Shown in pieces: positions 1 through 8,467 of a DNA stretch of 64,000 nt; the first letter of the stretch is position 1, and each line of letters begins with the position of its first letter. This stretch comes from DT-110 sp964342305 (lineage in GTDB: Bacteria > Bacteroidota > Bacteroidia > Chitinophagales > Saprospiraceae), in NCBI GenBank assembly GCA_964342305.1, contig CAYFGK010000004.1, forward strand, positions 1 to 64,000, given 5' to 3'. The notes under the pieces are model-generated. The model was not told the DNA's origin and made no database searches. It saw nothing but the letters and a program-made list of their open reading frames with translations. A program made the position numbers and the translations under genes.

Positions 1-45
1 GTACGTTCATCACCAAATAACATCAACAAGCAACCAACCAACTAT

Positions 46-1257
46 ATGGACACCATCGCTACCAAAGCCAATACCAACCAAGACTTGCACCATATTGACC
101 AGCAGTATTATCTGCCTACCTTCAAGCGTATGCCCCTCGCCTTCGAGCGGGGTGAAGGTTCGCGCATCTGGGATGTGGAAGGCAAGGAATACATTGATGC
201 CCTCGCCGGTATTGCTGTGAATAACCTGGGCCACTGCCACCCCAAGGTAGTCAAAGCGGTGCAGGAGCAGGCCGGACGCCTGATGCACATCTCCAACTTC
301 TTTGTGAGCGAACCTCAGGTAGCCCTGTCCAAAGAGCTCGTGGAACGGTCGGGACTCGACCGCGTCTTTTTCTCCAATAGCGGGGCCGAATCAGTAGAGG
401 GAGCCATCAAGCTCGCCCGCAAATACGCCTATACTAAAGGACGTGGTGGTGATATCATTTCCATGAAAAACTCTTTTCACGGACGTACGCTGGCCACCAT
501 TGCCACCGGTAAACCCCAAATGCAAAAGGGCTTTGGCCCGATGCCCAGCGGTTTCCATCGCATCCCATTCAACGACATTGAGGCTGTGCGGGAAACGGTA
601 TCCGAAAATACAGCGGCCATCGTGCTCGAACCCGTTCAGGGTGAAGGAGGTATCAACGTGGCCAAGCCCTGTTATTTGCGTGCGCTACGGGAGCTGTGCG
701 ACGAACACGATATCGTACTGATCTTTGATGAGATCCAGTGTGGTGTTGCCCGCACCGGCGAACTTTTTGCCAAAGATCACTACGAAGTACAACCCGATAT
801 TATGACCCTGGCAAAAGGTCTGGGTAGCGGATTACCCGTGGGAGCAATCCTGTGTAGTGAAAAAATTGCCGACGCCATCGATTACGGTGACCACGGTACC
901 ACCTTCGGGGGTAACCCCATTGCTTGTGCCGCCGGGCTGGCGACTATTCGCACCATTGTGGAAGAAGACATCACCCAGCAGGCCAGCCGCAAAGGCTTTT
1001 GGCTGAAAAATATGCTGGACGATGCGCTCGGGAATCATCCCGAACTCAAAGAAATTCGCGGCCTTGGTTTAATGATAGGCGTAGAATTCTCCTTTGAGAC
1101 CAAGCCATTGGTAATGAAAATGATGAAGCGAGGGGTACTGGCTAACGCTACGGCCGGAAACGTATTACGACTCGTGCCACCCTTGGTGATCACCTACGAC
1201 GAACTACAGAAAGTAGTGGATGTGCTGGTCGAATCATTAAAAGAAATGGGACACTAG
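46..1257 (+). CDS. argD: Acetylornithine aminotransferase
   Basis: Class-III PLP aminotransferase, 403 residues. It would convert N-acetylglutamate semialdehyde to N-acetylornithine with glutamate as amino donor, in the cytoplasm. The sequence shows the family pattern: NSGAESVEGAIKLAR for phosphate binding, FDEIQCGVARTG with the cofactor-contacting Asp, and TLAKGLGSGLPVGA, whose Lys257 should carry the PLP. Length is normal for ArgD. The ATG at 46 is the first in frame. argC follows 45 bp later and argJ after it, which favours ArgD over ornithine or GABA aminotransferases of the same family. The promoter lies outside the window or further upstream in an arg operon. Confidence 0.93.
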   Translation: MDTIATKANTNQDLHHIDQQYYLPTFKRMPLAFERGEGSRIWDVEGKEYIDALAGIAVNNLGHCHPKVVKAVQEQAGRLMHISNFFVSEPQVALSKELVERSGLDRVFFSNSGAESVEGAIKLARKYAYTKGRGGDIISMKNSFHGRTLATIATGKPQMQKGFGPMPSGFHRIPFNDIEAVRETVSENTAAIVLEPVQGEGGINVAKPCYLRALRELCDEHDIVLIFDEIQCGVARTGELFAKDHYEVQPDIMTLAKGLGSGLPVGAILCSEKIADAIDYGDHGTTFGGNPIACAAGLATIRTIVEEDITQQASRKGFWLKNMLDDALGNHPELKEIRGLGLMIGVEFSFETKPLVMKMMKRGVLANATAGNVLRLVPPLVITYDELQKVVDVLVESLKEMGH

Positions 1258-1302
1258 GGTCATCCATAAGAACGAAAAAAGCCAACTGGAATAAACCTGT
1301 TT

Positions 1303-2337
1303 ATGAGTATTAAAGCAGCTATCATCGGAGCCACCGGTTACACCGGCTCCGAGCTGGTCCGCCTTTTGAAGGACCATCCCGAAGTAACCATCCAATCAAT
1401 CACCTCCGAAAGCTATAAAGGGCAGGCCTTTTCCGACGTTCACCCCCAGTTTCTGGGGATGGTCGATCAGACACTGGTCAATTCGGAAGAGGCTTTGGCC
1501 AAAAATCCGGACGTACTCTTCCTGGCATTGCCCCATGGAGTCTCTATGAGCTACGTGAAGCAATTCGCCGATACAAAAGCCAAGATCATTGACCTCTCGG
1601 GTGACTTTCGACTGAGTACGCCAAAGGTTTACGAAGACTGGTACGAAAAAGAACATATCTATCCCGAAGGTTTTGCGCAAGCAACCTACGGATTACCGGA
1701 ACTACATAAAGAGGCGATCCGTTCATCCGGGCTGGTTGCCAATCCTGGCTGTTATCCGACCAGTGGTATTTTGGCGACAGCCCCCCTGATGGCCGCCGGG
1801 CTGATCGAACCTAACCAGATCATCGTCGATGCCAAATCGGGCATCACCGGTGCCGGAGCCAAGGCCAAGGACGGCAATATGTACTCCAACGTCAACGAAA
1901 ACTTCAAGGCCTACAAACTGAAAAATCACCGCCATACGGTGGAGATTGAAGAGCAACTGACCGGGGTATCTGATCACTCTGCTGTTGTGCAATTTACACC
2001 GCACCTGCTACCGATCGACCGGGGCATTTTGGCAACGGTCTACACGCATCCTACCGGTAGCGTGACGGACGAAAAACTTCAAAAAGTGTATCGCGACTAT
2101 TACGCCGATCACCCATTCGTACGGATTCGTACGTCGGTACCCAGCGTAAAAGACGTGCGTGGTTCCAATTTTTGCGATATTTATGTGACGTACGATGATC
2201 GTACCAACCGGATCATCACTCTGGCGGCCATCGACAACCTGGTGAAGGGTGCCGCCGGACAGGCCATGCATAATATGAATTTGATGTTTGGCTTTCCCGA
2301 AACACAAGGATTTACGGGAGCGCCATTGCGTCCGTAA
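1303..2337 (+). CDS. argC: N-acetyl-gamma-glutamyl-phosphate reductase
   Basis: NADPH-dependent reductase of N-acetylglutamyl phosphate, the step just before ArgD; 344 residues. The N-terminal Rossmann motif IIGATGYTGSELVRLL is at residues 7-22. The catalytic Cys is Cys150 in NPGCYPTSG, and KSGITGAGAKAKDGNMYS together with NHRHTVEIEEQL are typical of ArgC. It lies 45 bp after argD in the same direction, so it is probably co-transcribed. Nothing looks damaged. Confidence 0.95.
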   Translation: MSIKAAIIGATGYTGSELVRLLKDHPEVTIQSITSESYKGQAFSDVHPQFLGMVDQTLVNSEEALAKNPDVLFLALPHGVSMSYVKQFADTKAKIIDLSGDFRLSTPKVYEDWYEKEHIYPEGFAQATYGLPELHKEAIRSSGLVANPGCYPTSGILATAPLMAAGLIEPNQIIVDAKSGITGAGAKAKDGNMYSNVNENFKAYKLKNHRHTVEIEEQLTGVSDHSAVVQFTPHLLPIDRGILATVYTHPTGSVTDEKLQKVYRDYYADHPFVRIRTSVPSVKDVRGSNFCDIYVTYDDRTNRIITLAAIDNLVKGAAGQAMHNMNLMFGFPETQGFTGAPLRP

Positions 2338-2388
2338 TTGACCATTCACCAATCTACTGTTTACCACACACCAATCAGATCAACCAAC

Positions 2389-3600
2389 ATGATCCAAAAT
2401 TTGACATCAGTTCGAGGAATCCGTTGCTGGGGTGCCCACATAGGCATCAAGTCCATGCGACGCGACCTGGCTATTATCTACTCCGAAGTTCCTGCCAGTG
2501 CGGGAGCGGTTTTCACCCAAAATAAAGTGGTAGCTGAACCCATTAAGGTCTCCCAGGCCAACATCGAAAACGGCAAGGCACAGGTTATCGTTTGCAATGC
2601 CGGGAACGCCAACGCCTGTACTGGCCAACAGGGACTGGACGGAGCTAAGGCCATGGTTAAGGCTACCGCTAAAAGTCTTACTATTGATCCGGACCTTGTC
2701 CTGGTAGCCTCAACCGGCCTAATCGGTGAACCATTCCCGACCGATGATGTGGTTGAAGGCATCGAAACGAATATCAAAAAACTGGCCAGCGATGCGAAAG
2801 CCGGCTCCTTTGCGGCCAATGCCATTCTGACTACCGATACGTTTGCCAAGGAAGGCTATCGCAATTTTACACTGAACGGTAAGGATGTAAATATGGCCGG
2901 CATCGCCAAGGGGTCGGGCATGATCCACCCCAATATGGCGACCATGCTAAGCTTCGTGGTCACCGATGCGGCCATCGAACCCAAGCTCTTACAAAAATGC
3001 GTAAAAGAGTGTGCCGATGCCACCTTCAACATGATCACCGTAGATGGCGACACTTCCACCAACGATATGGTAGCCGTATTGGCTAATGGTCTGGCGGAAA
3101 ACGAAGAGATCACCGACGAAAAGAGCGGTGAGTATCAGGAATTCAAGCGCAACCTCAACGACATGTTTGCTCACCTGGCCAAGCTGATCGTTTCGGATGG
3201 CGAAGGGGCCTCCAAATTCATCGAGTACCGCGTCAAAGGCGCCAGCTCGCGGGAAGATGCCCGCAAACTGGCCCGCGGCGTTTCCGATTCTACCCTGGTC
3301 AAGGCGGCCATGTTCGGACGCGATCCCAACTGGGGACGCATCATTTGCGCCAGCGGCAACGTGGGGATCCCCTTCGATTACACCAAAACGGACCTCTATA
3401 TCGGTACCCGGGAGGAAATGTTCCTGGTGCTGGAACAAGGTAAACCGGCCGATTTCAACCGAAACGCTCTGAAGAAGAAACTACGCGAATCACACATCCA
3501 CGTGGAATTGCAATTACACCAGGGTGAAGGCGAAGCCACCGCCTGGGGTACCGACCTGACTACCGATTACGTGATGTTCAATTCGGTGTATACGACCTAG
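2389..3600 (+). CDS. argJ: Bifunctional ornithine acetyltransferase / N-acetylglutamate synthase
   Basis: ArgJ moves acetyl from acetylornithine to glutamate, giving the cyclic arginine pathway; this fits with argD and argC beside it. The ATG at 2389 is chosen over an upstream in-frame TTG because the protein then begins MIQNLTSVRG and has 403 residues, normal for ArgJ. The self-cleavage site that makes the alpha and beta subunits is visible as HPNMATMLSF, with Thr185 as the expected new N-terminal nucleophile. GMFGRDPNWGRI-type sequence (MFGRDPNWGRIICA) and the C-terminal TTDYVMFNS are also family hallmarks. Gap to argC is 51 bp. Confidence 0.94.
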   Translation: MIQNLTSVRGIRCWGAHIGIKSMRRDLAIIYSEVPASAGAVFTQNKVVAEPIKVSQANIENGKAQVIVCNAGNANACTGQQGLDGAKAMVKATAKSLTIDPDLVLVASTGLIGEPFPTDDVVEGIETNIKKLASDAKAGSFAANAILTTDTFAKEGYRNFTLNGKDVNMAGIAKGSGMIHPNMATMLSFVVTDAAIEPKLLQKCVKECADATFNMITVDGDTSTNDMVAVLANGLAENEEITDEKSGEYQEFKRNLNDMFAHLAKLIVSDGEGASKFIEYRVKGASSREDARKLARGVSDSTLVKAAMFGRDPNWGRIICASGNVGIPFDYTKTDLYIGTREEMFLVLEQGKPADFNRNALKKKLRESHIHVELQLHQGEGEATAWGTDLTTDYVMFNSVYTT

Positions 3601-3721
3601 CTTCAAAAGTAGGTCAGGCCTGTCCGGGTCTGATCTACTTTTGATCTCATCTGGAATTTTCCCGGATAAATGAGCCTATTAATGCGGGCAAAAAACGATT
3701 TTGTGGGCCTAATTCCGATCC

Positions 3722-4921
3722 ATGGTTATTCGTCCGTTGCATGCTCGCCTGGCCCTGATGATGTTCCTGCAATTTTTTGTGCTGGGATCGTGGCTGGTGA
3801 CGACGGGCACTTACCTGCTGGAGACGCTATCTTTCACCGGTAACCAGGTGGGGCTGGTGTATGCCGGCACAGCCATTGGAGCTATCGTTTCGCCTTTCAT
3901 CTCCGGCCTGATCGCCGATCGGTACGTAGCGCTGGAAAAGTTCATGGCCATCCTGCATGGCCTGAGTGCAATTACCATGTTTATCCTGGCACAAGTCGTG
4001 GCGTTCTCCTGGTTTTACCCCTTGGTGATCATATACCTGGTGCTGCATATGCCCACTATGGGCTTATCGACAGCTATGTGTTTTCACCACATTGAGGACC
4101 CGAATACACATTTTCCGCGGGTGCGGGCATGGGGTACTTTGGGCTTTGTGGTAGCCGGCCTGTTTGTCGGATCGCTGGGGCTGGAACGGATGGCAACACC
4201 TTTGTATATTTCAGCTACGGCTTCGGTGATTTACGCGCTGTATTGCCTCACCCTGCCGCATACCCCTCCAGCGGAAGAAGCCAAACAACGGAGTATTGCC
4301 CAACTGATCGGGCTGGAAGCCTTCGGTCTTTTAAAACGCCGGCCTTTTGCCATCCTTATGTTGGCTCTTACGCTCATCTGCGTGCCGTCCGCTTTTTACT
4401 ACAGCTTTGTGAACCCCTATCTCAATGAGATCGGCATCCAGAATGCAGCCGGTAAAATGACGATGGGCCAAATGTCGGAGATCTTTTTTCTGCTCACCTT
4501 ACCCTTCTTTCTGCGCCGGATGCGGCTGCGGTACGTGATGTTTATCGGTTTGCTGGCCTGGGGCCTTCGCTACCTCCTGTTCGGGTTTGGTCAGTACGAC
4601 GGGCAGGCGTGGATGCTGTATGCAGGCATCCTGCTGCACGGCATTGCTTTTTGCTTCACCGCCCTGACCGGGCAGATCTATGTTGATCAGGTAGCACCCA
4701 AGCACCTGCGTAGTACAGCGCAGGGGTTTGTATCGTTTATCACCCTGGGCTTTGGTGCCTTTTTCGGGTCCTGGCTGGCCGGCTGGATCGTCGATGCACA
4801 CACCCTGGCTTCCGGCCAGCACGAGTGGCTGGCGATCTGGCGTATTCCCGCCTGGGTGGGGATTGGGACGGCGCTCCTCTTTCTACTGATGTTCCGACGA
4901 AAGATGGAGGCCGAGGCCTAG
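3722..4921 (+). CDS. MFS transporter, nucleoside:H+ symporter-like
   Basis: Polytopic inner-membrane carrier of 399 residues with about twelve hydrophobic segments split by a central charged loop near residues 180-200 (PPAEEAKQRS). The N-terminal half has the MFS loop GLIADRYVALEKFMAI, and HLRSTAQGFVSFITLG in the C-terminal half resembles NupG/XapB-type nucleoside symporters, as does the opening LALMMFLQFFVLGSW. The substrate is inferred only from this resemblance. The gene stands 121 bp after argJ without an obvious shared promoter, and its downstream side runs into the assembly gap. Confidence 0.75.
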   Translation: MVIRPLHARLALMMFLQFFVLGSWLVTTGTYLLETLSFTGNQVGLVYAGTAIGAIVSPFISGLIADRYVALEKFMAILHGLSAITMFILAQVVAFSWFYPLVIIYLVLHMPTMGLSTAMCFHHIEDPNTHFPRVRAWGTLGFVVAGLFVGSLGLERMATPLYISATASVIYALYCLTLPHTPPAEEAKQRSIAQLIGLEAFGLLKRRPFAILMLALTLICVPSAFYYSFVNPYLNEIGIQNAAGKMTMGQMSEIFFLLTLPFFLRRMRLRYVMFIGLLAWGLRYLLFGFGQYDGQAWMLYAGILLHGIAFCFTALTGQIYVDQVAPKHLRSTAQGFVSFITLGFGAFFGSWLAGWIVDAHTLASGQHEWLAIWRIPAWVGIGTALLFLLMFRRKMEAEA

Positions 4922-4946
4922 GTGCCTGATCCTTCGGGTCGGGCTG

Positions 4947-5111
4947 TTACCGGGCGGGCGTACCTGACGGCACGCTGCTTNNNNNNNNNNNNNNNNNNNN
5001 NNNNNNNNNNNNNNNNNNNNNNNNNNNNNNNNNNNNNNNNNNNNNNNNNNNNNNNNNNNNNNNNNNNNNNNNNNNNNNNNTTTACCGGGCGGGCGGGCCT
5101 GACGGCACGCT
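4947..5111. repeat. 30-bp direct repeat flanking the assembly gap
   Basis: The sequence TTACCGGGCGGGCG, two variable bases, then CCTGACGGCACGCT occurs at 4947-4976 just left of the Ns and again at 5082-5111 just right of them. The copies differ only at the two middle positions. A tandem or dispersed GC-rich repeat is a likely cause of the failed join, so the number of copies within the gap is unknown. Confidence 0.8.
4981..5080. other. Assembly gap (100 N)
   Basis: Exactly 100 Ns, the conventional placeholder for a gap of unknown size. The region 4922-5305 holds no supportable gene. Besides the gap and its flanking repeat it contains a G-rich stretch (5113-5240) without a recognisable motif. 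The one open frame crossing the Ns is not credible. Confidence 0.95.
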
Positions 5112-5269
5112 TTTTGGGGGCTTCTTATCTATTGGTAACCTGGCAGTTAGGGAGGGTTTGTTGAGCCAGGGTTCCTCATCAGCTAAGATACTTTTCCTGG
5201 ATTTTGTCCTTTTGGGGTCCCGTTAGGGAGCTTAGCTTGGTGACTTAGTAGTTTAAGCATATGTCACCT

Positions 5270-5287
5270 CCGTGCCGTGAGGTACGG
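5270..5287 (+). repeat. Hairpin upstream of tnpA (possible IS200-type left end)
   Basis: CCGTGCC, loop GTGA, GGTACGG forms a 7-bp stem with one G-T pair and ends 18 bp before the tnpA start. IS200/IS605 elements carry short imperfect palindromes near their ends that TnpA recognises as single-stranded hairpins, so this is a candidate left-end hairpin. No matching right-end hairpin was identified with confidence downstream of 5770. Confidence 0.45.
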
Positions 5288-5305
5288 TCCAAAACTTGGT
5301 CACTC

Positions 5306-5770
5306 ATGAGTAAAACATACACTCAAATACACATACATGCCGTCTTTGCCGTTAAGTACCGAAAAGCACTTATTTGCCCCTCCTGGAAGAACCGATTGTA
5401 TAACTACATGACCGCCATCTTGCACAACAGAGGCCACAGAATGCTGCAAATAAATGGTGTCGAAGATCATGTACATATGTTCTTTGGACATCGCCCCGAT
5501 CAATCCTTATCAGCCCTTATCAAAATGGTGAAGGGTGACTCCGCAAGATGGATTAATCAGCAAGGACTTTGCGCGCAACACTTCCCCTGGCAATCGGGCT
5601 TTGGTGCTTTTTCCTATGCAAAATCTGAAATCCCCAACGTAGTGCGCTATATAGCAAACCAAGAAGAACACCACCGGAAAAAATCATTGATAGAAGAGTA
5701 CAAAGAGACGCTGGAGTGGCACCAAGTTGATTATGATGAGCAGTATATTTTCCAAACTCCTTCGGATTGA
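5306..5770 (+). CDS. tnpA: IS200/IS605-family transposase (Y1 HUH)
   Basis: Single-strand DNA transposase of 154 residues. The ATG at 5306 is preferred because the protein then begins MSKTYTQIHIHAVFAVKYR, the normal N-terminus of Bacteroidota IS200-like TnpA. The HUH motif is EDHVHMFFG, and the catalytic Tyr is expected in VVRYIANQEEHH. Length and motifs are intact, so it may be active. There is no tnpB. The nearby assembly gap and GC-rich repeat suggest the locus is repetitive. A REP-associated transposase (RAYT) is the alternative, but the sequence fits the simple IS200 type better. Confidence 0.9.
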   Translation: MSKTYTQIHIHAVFAVKYRKALICPSWKNRLYNYMTAILHNRGHRMLQINGVEDHVHMFFGHRPDQSLSALIKMVKGDSARWINQQGLCAQHFPWQSGFGAFSYAKSEIPNVVRYIANQEEHHRKKSLIEEYKETLEWHQVDYDEQYIFQTPSD

Positions 5771-5936
5771 ATCAAACGGCGTATCTACGATCAATTAAAT
5801 GACGTGAGCGACTGCGTTGATTGACACCGCTGCTCATTCTGACAGCATTATGTGAAGGGTTGCAAGCATCTTTTACCATGCATTGGCCGCCAGATTTTCG
5901 TTATATTCCACGAACAAAATCCACAATTGCCTCCTG

Positions 5937-7298
5937 ATGAAAAAATGGTTATTCGTACTGCTGGGCCTCTTACTGATCTTGATACTTGGTGCCTGGTATG
6001 TCTATCCCCGCCTGCCGATAATTTCCGGATATGCAGCTAAGATGACTTGCTCCTGCTACTTCGTCGCAGATCGGGACCTGGAATCCATCCAGCAGGAAGA
6101 TTTGAACTTTTCGTTGGTTGCCAGAGCGAGCGTTTCCGTCAATGAGGGAGACCAATCAGCTTCGGCAACGGTCTTAGGGCTGGCCCGCCAAACCGCCGTT
6201 TACCGCCCCGGATTGGGTTGTACGCTGATCCCGGAAGGACACAAACGCGAAAACCTCGCCGGTCCGGCATCGCTGGAACAGGCCACCCAGCCCGCACGGC
6301 CCGATACTTTGGCCTGGCCCATGGGTCAGCAACTGGCGGATACGCTGCCTCCCGGTCTTCAGTCGGATGCCCTGGAGTACGCCTTGAACCGACATTTTGA
6401 TCAGGGTGAGGAGGCCGACAAAAATACCCGTGCCATTTTGGTAGTCTATAAAGACCAGTTGGTGGCCGAGCAGTACGCTCCGGGATTTGACGCCGAAACA
6501 CCTATTCTCGGCTGGTCCATGACTAAAAGTATCACAAATGCCCTCGTAGGCATTCGACACAGCCAGGGATACCTCCCACTGTACGAATCGCTCGATATAC
6601 CGGAATGGCAAGATGATGGACGTAAGAACATTACCCTACATAACCTGATGCAAATGAGCAGTGGTCTGGAGTGGGAAGAGGTCTACAGCGATATTGCCGA
6701 TGCGACCAAGATGCTTTACCAAGAACCGGATTTTGCGAAATACGCAGCTCAATCTCCCATGGGTACTGCCCCTGATTCCGTTTGGTCGTATTCATCGGGG
6801 ACCACCAACCTCATCTCGGGCATCCTCCGGGAAACGTTTAGCGACGATTCTGACTACTGGGCTTTTCCCCGCCGTGTTCTCTTCAACCGGATCGGGATGC
6901 GAACAGCAATATTGGAACCGGACTTTAGCGGCACCTACGTAGGATCATCCTATTGTTTTGCCAGCCCGCGCGACTGGGCCCGGTTTGGCCTGCTCTATCT
7001 CCACGACGGCGTGTGGATGGGCGACCGAATTTTGCCGAAAGGCTGGGTTGAATACTCCACCGAACCTGCCCGGAAATCGGAAGGTCAATACGGTGCTCAG
7101 ATATGGCTCAACCAGGGTGGTGAGTTACCCGATGCACCACGCGATATGTTCTCCTTCAATGGTTTCCAGGGACAAAGGGTGTTTGTTTTGCCCAGTCACG
7201 ATCTGGTCATTGTACGGATGGGATTATCGGCCGACGGAACGTTTGACTTTAATGCTATGGTCAGAGATATTCTCGCTGAGATCCCGGCTATACAATAA
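5937..7298 (+). CDS. Serine hydrolase, class C beta-lactamase fold
   Basis: Membrane-anchored or exported serine hydrolase of 453 residues. The ATG at 5937 is chosen because a textbook N-terminal membrane segment follows (KKWLFVLLGLLLILILGAW). A domain of about 100 residues precedes the beta-lactamase-type domain, whose SxxK motif is Ser194-Met-Thr-Lys197 (WSMTKSITN) and whose YxN-like motif lies in WSYSSGTTNLISG. Relatives include esterases, D-aminopeptidases and penicillin-binding proteins, so the substrate is unknown and beta-lactam resistance should not be assumed. The M23-like lipoprotein gene follows 46 bp later. Confidence 0.83.
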   Translation: MKKWLFVLLGLLLILILGAWYVYPRLPIISGYAAKMTCSCYFVADRDLESIQQEDLNFSLVARASVSVNEGDQSASATVLGLARQTAVYRPGLGCTLIPEGHKRENLAGPASLEQATQPARPDTLAWPMGQQLADTLPPGLQSDALEYALNRHFDQGEEADKNTRAILVVYKDQLVAEQYAPGFDAETPILGWSMTKSITNALVGIRHSQGYLPLYESLDIPEWQDDGRKNITLHNLMQMSSGLEWEEVYSDIADATKMLYQEPDFAKYAAQSPMGTAPDSVWSYSSGTTNLISGILRETFSDDSDYWAFPRRVLFNRIGMRTAILEPDFSGTYVGSSYCFASPRDWARFGLLYLHDGVWMGDRILPKGWVEYSTEPARKSEGQYGAQIWLNQGGELPDAPRDMFSFNGFQGQRVFVLPSHDLVIVRMGLSADGTFDFNAMVRDILAEIPAIQ

Positions 7299-7344
7299 TG
7301 CATCCCGGATTGTTTGAGCTTGTCATTATTTGAAAAACGCTGGT

Positions 7345-8202
7345 ATGAAGCTACGTTCCTTTTACCTATTGTTTGCCACGTTCCTTTTACTCCAGGGATG
7401 TGGGGTTTTCCGCCCCGGTGCACCCGACCTGCCTCCACTCGACAAACCAAGTTTTCTGAAACTATACGCCGATTTCGAATCCGAAGGATTGGTCATTTCC
7501 CTGGTCAACGAATTGCCTGTGGAACGGTATGTTATTTTGCGGTCGACCGATGAAGCCTGGCAGAACAGATTTGACACCTACAACCCTATTCAGCTACCAG
7601 CCAATGATCAGTTATCCCTTCCCCCCATTGAGCTATCCGCAGAGGTAGATACCAGTGCTCTGAAATCATCTATCCGGGGTAGCAGTTTCCTGGGCAACCC
7701 AACCACCACGACCCCCGACACCGGCCACCTCTATACCTTGCCGGTCAAGCGAGGAAAGAATTACCGCATCCTGCAGGGTTACCACGGAAGCTTTTCGCAT
7801 TACCGGGACTACAACCGTTATGCTATTGATTTTGCCATGCCGGTGGGTGACACTATCTACTCGGTCCGCGACGGTGTGGTAGGTTATTTATTTGAAGATA
7901 GCTCGATTGGTGGCAACCACGAAGCCTACCTGAACTATTCCAATACCATTATGGTGGTGCACGATGACGGTACCATTGCACAGTATTCCCATTTACAAAA
8001 AAATGGGGTGCTGGTCGACTTAGGGCAGCGAGTGCAGGCAGGTCAGCCCATCGGCATTTCCGGTGAAACCGGATTCGTAAGTGGCGCCCATTTGCATTTT
8101 AATCTCATGAAGCCCACGCCAAAAGAGCTGGTATCCATACCTCTTGATTTCGAACAACATCCGGGTGAAACGCTTATAAAAAACAAGGTGGTCAGACACT
8201 AA
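7345..8202 (+). CDS. M23-type peptidase-like lipoprotein
   Basis: Predicted lipoprotein of 285 residues. Starting at ATG 7345 gives MKLRSFYLLFATFLLLQGCG with lipobox LQGC, whereas the earlier in-frame TTG does not begin a signal peptide. The C-terminal half carries the LytM/M23 fold pattern: YAIDFAMPVGDTIYSVRDG, YSHLQKNGVLVDLGQRV and GAHLHFNLMKP. The HxH pair and the YSHL His are present. The first zinc ligand, normally His four residues before the Asp (HxxxD), reads R-Y-A-I-D, so metal binding may be altered. A cell-wall or envelope role is inferred. Confidence 0.8.
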   Translation: MKLRSFYLLFATFLLLQGCGVFRPGAPDLPPLDKPSFLKLYADFESEGLVISLVNELPVERYVILRSTDEAWQNRFDTYNPIQLPANDQLSLPPIELSAEVDTSALKSSIRGSSFLGNPTTTTPDTGHLYTLPVKRGKNYRILQGYHGSFSHYRDYNRYAIDFAMPVGDTIYSVRDGVVGYLFEDSSIGGNHEAYLNYSNTIMVVHDDGTIAQYSHLQKNGVLVDLGQRVQAGQPIGISGETGFVSGAHLHFNLMKPTPKELVSIPLDFEQHPGETLIKNKVVRH

Positions 8203-8361
8203 ATGTCGACCAATTCTACTTTTTTGCGAAAATACACCTTGGTCTGCTACGGTGTAAAATCGTATACTTGTTATGGCAAGTATTCTGCGTGAAAAGATTT
8301 TCATGCTATTTTTTCTCGGATCGAGGTAGTTTAGGACTCCGTACCACATTGATCCGCCCTA

Positions 8362-8379
8362 TTTTTCCTTTCGGAAAAA
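8362..8379 (+). repeat. Mini-hairpin of the dispersed family
   Basis: TTTTTCC, loop TTTC, GGAAAAA: a 7-bp perfect stem with a tetraloop that reads GAAA on the other strand. It sits in the 265-bp spacer between the M23-like gene and the OmpA gene. It is a variant of the hairpins at 9461, 14790, 23723 and 47694. Confidence 0.7.
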
Positions 8380-8467
8380 GAACACTGAAGGCCCCTATTT
8401 TTTTACAACTAATAATAGACCGTAAATGCTTCCTCTTGGAAGCTTCGGCACGAAAAACGTAATACCA

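Noticed and set aside
2338..2388. TTG start for argJ 51 bp earlier
   Set aside because: The ATG at 2389 gives a normal ArgJ N-terminus and length.
4922..5164. Open frame running through the Ns
   Set aside because: It depends on undetermined bases and translates a GC-rich repeat.
5937..7298. Beta-lactamase resistance determinant
   Set aside because: SxxK alone is shared by many esterases and peptidases; no other resistance context is seen.
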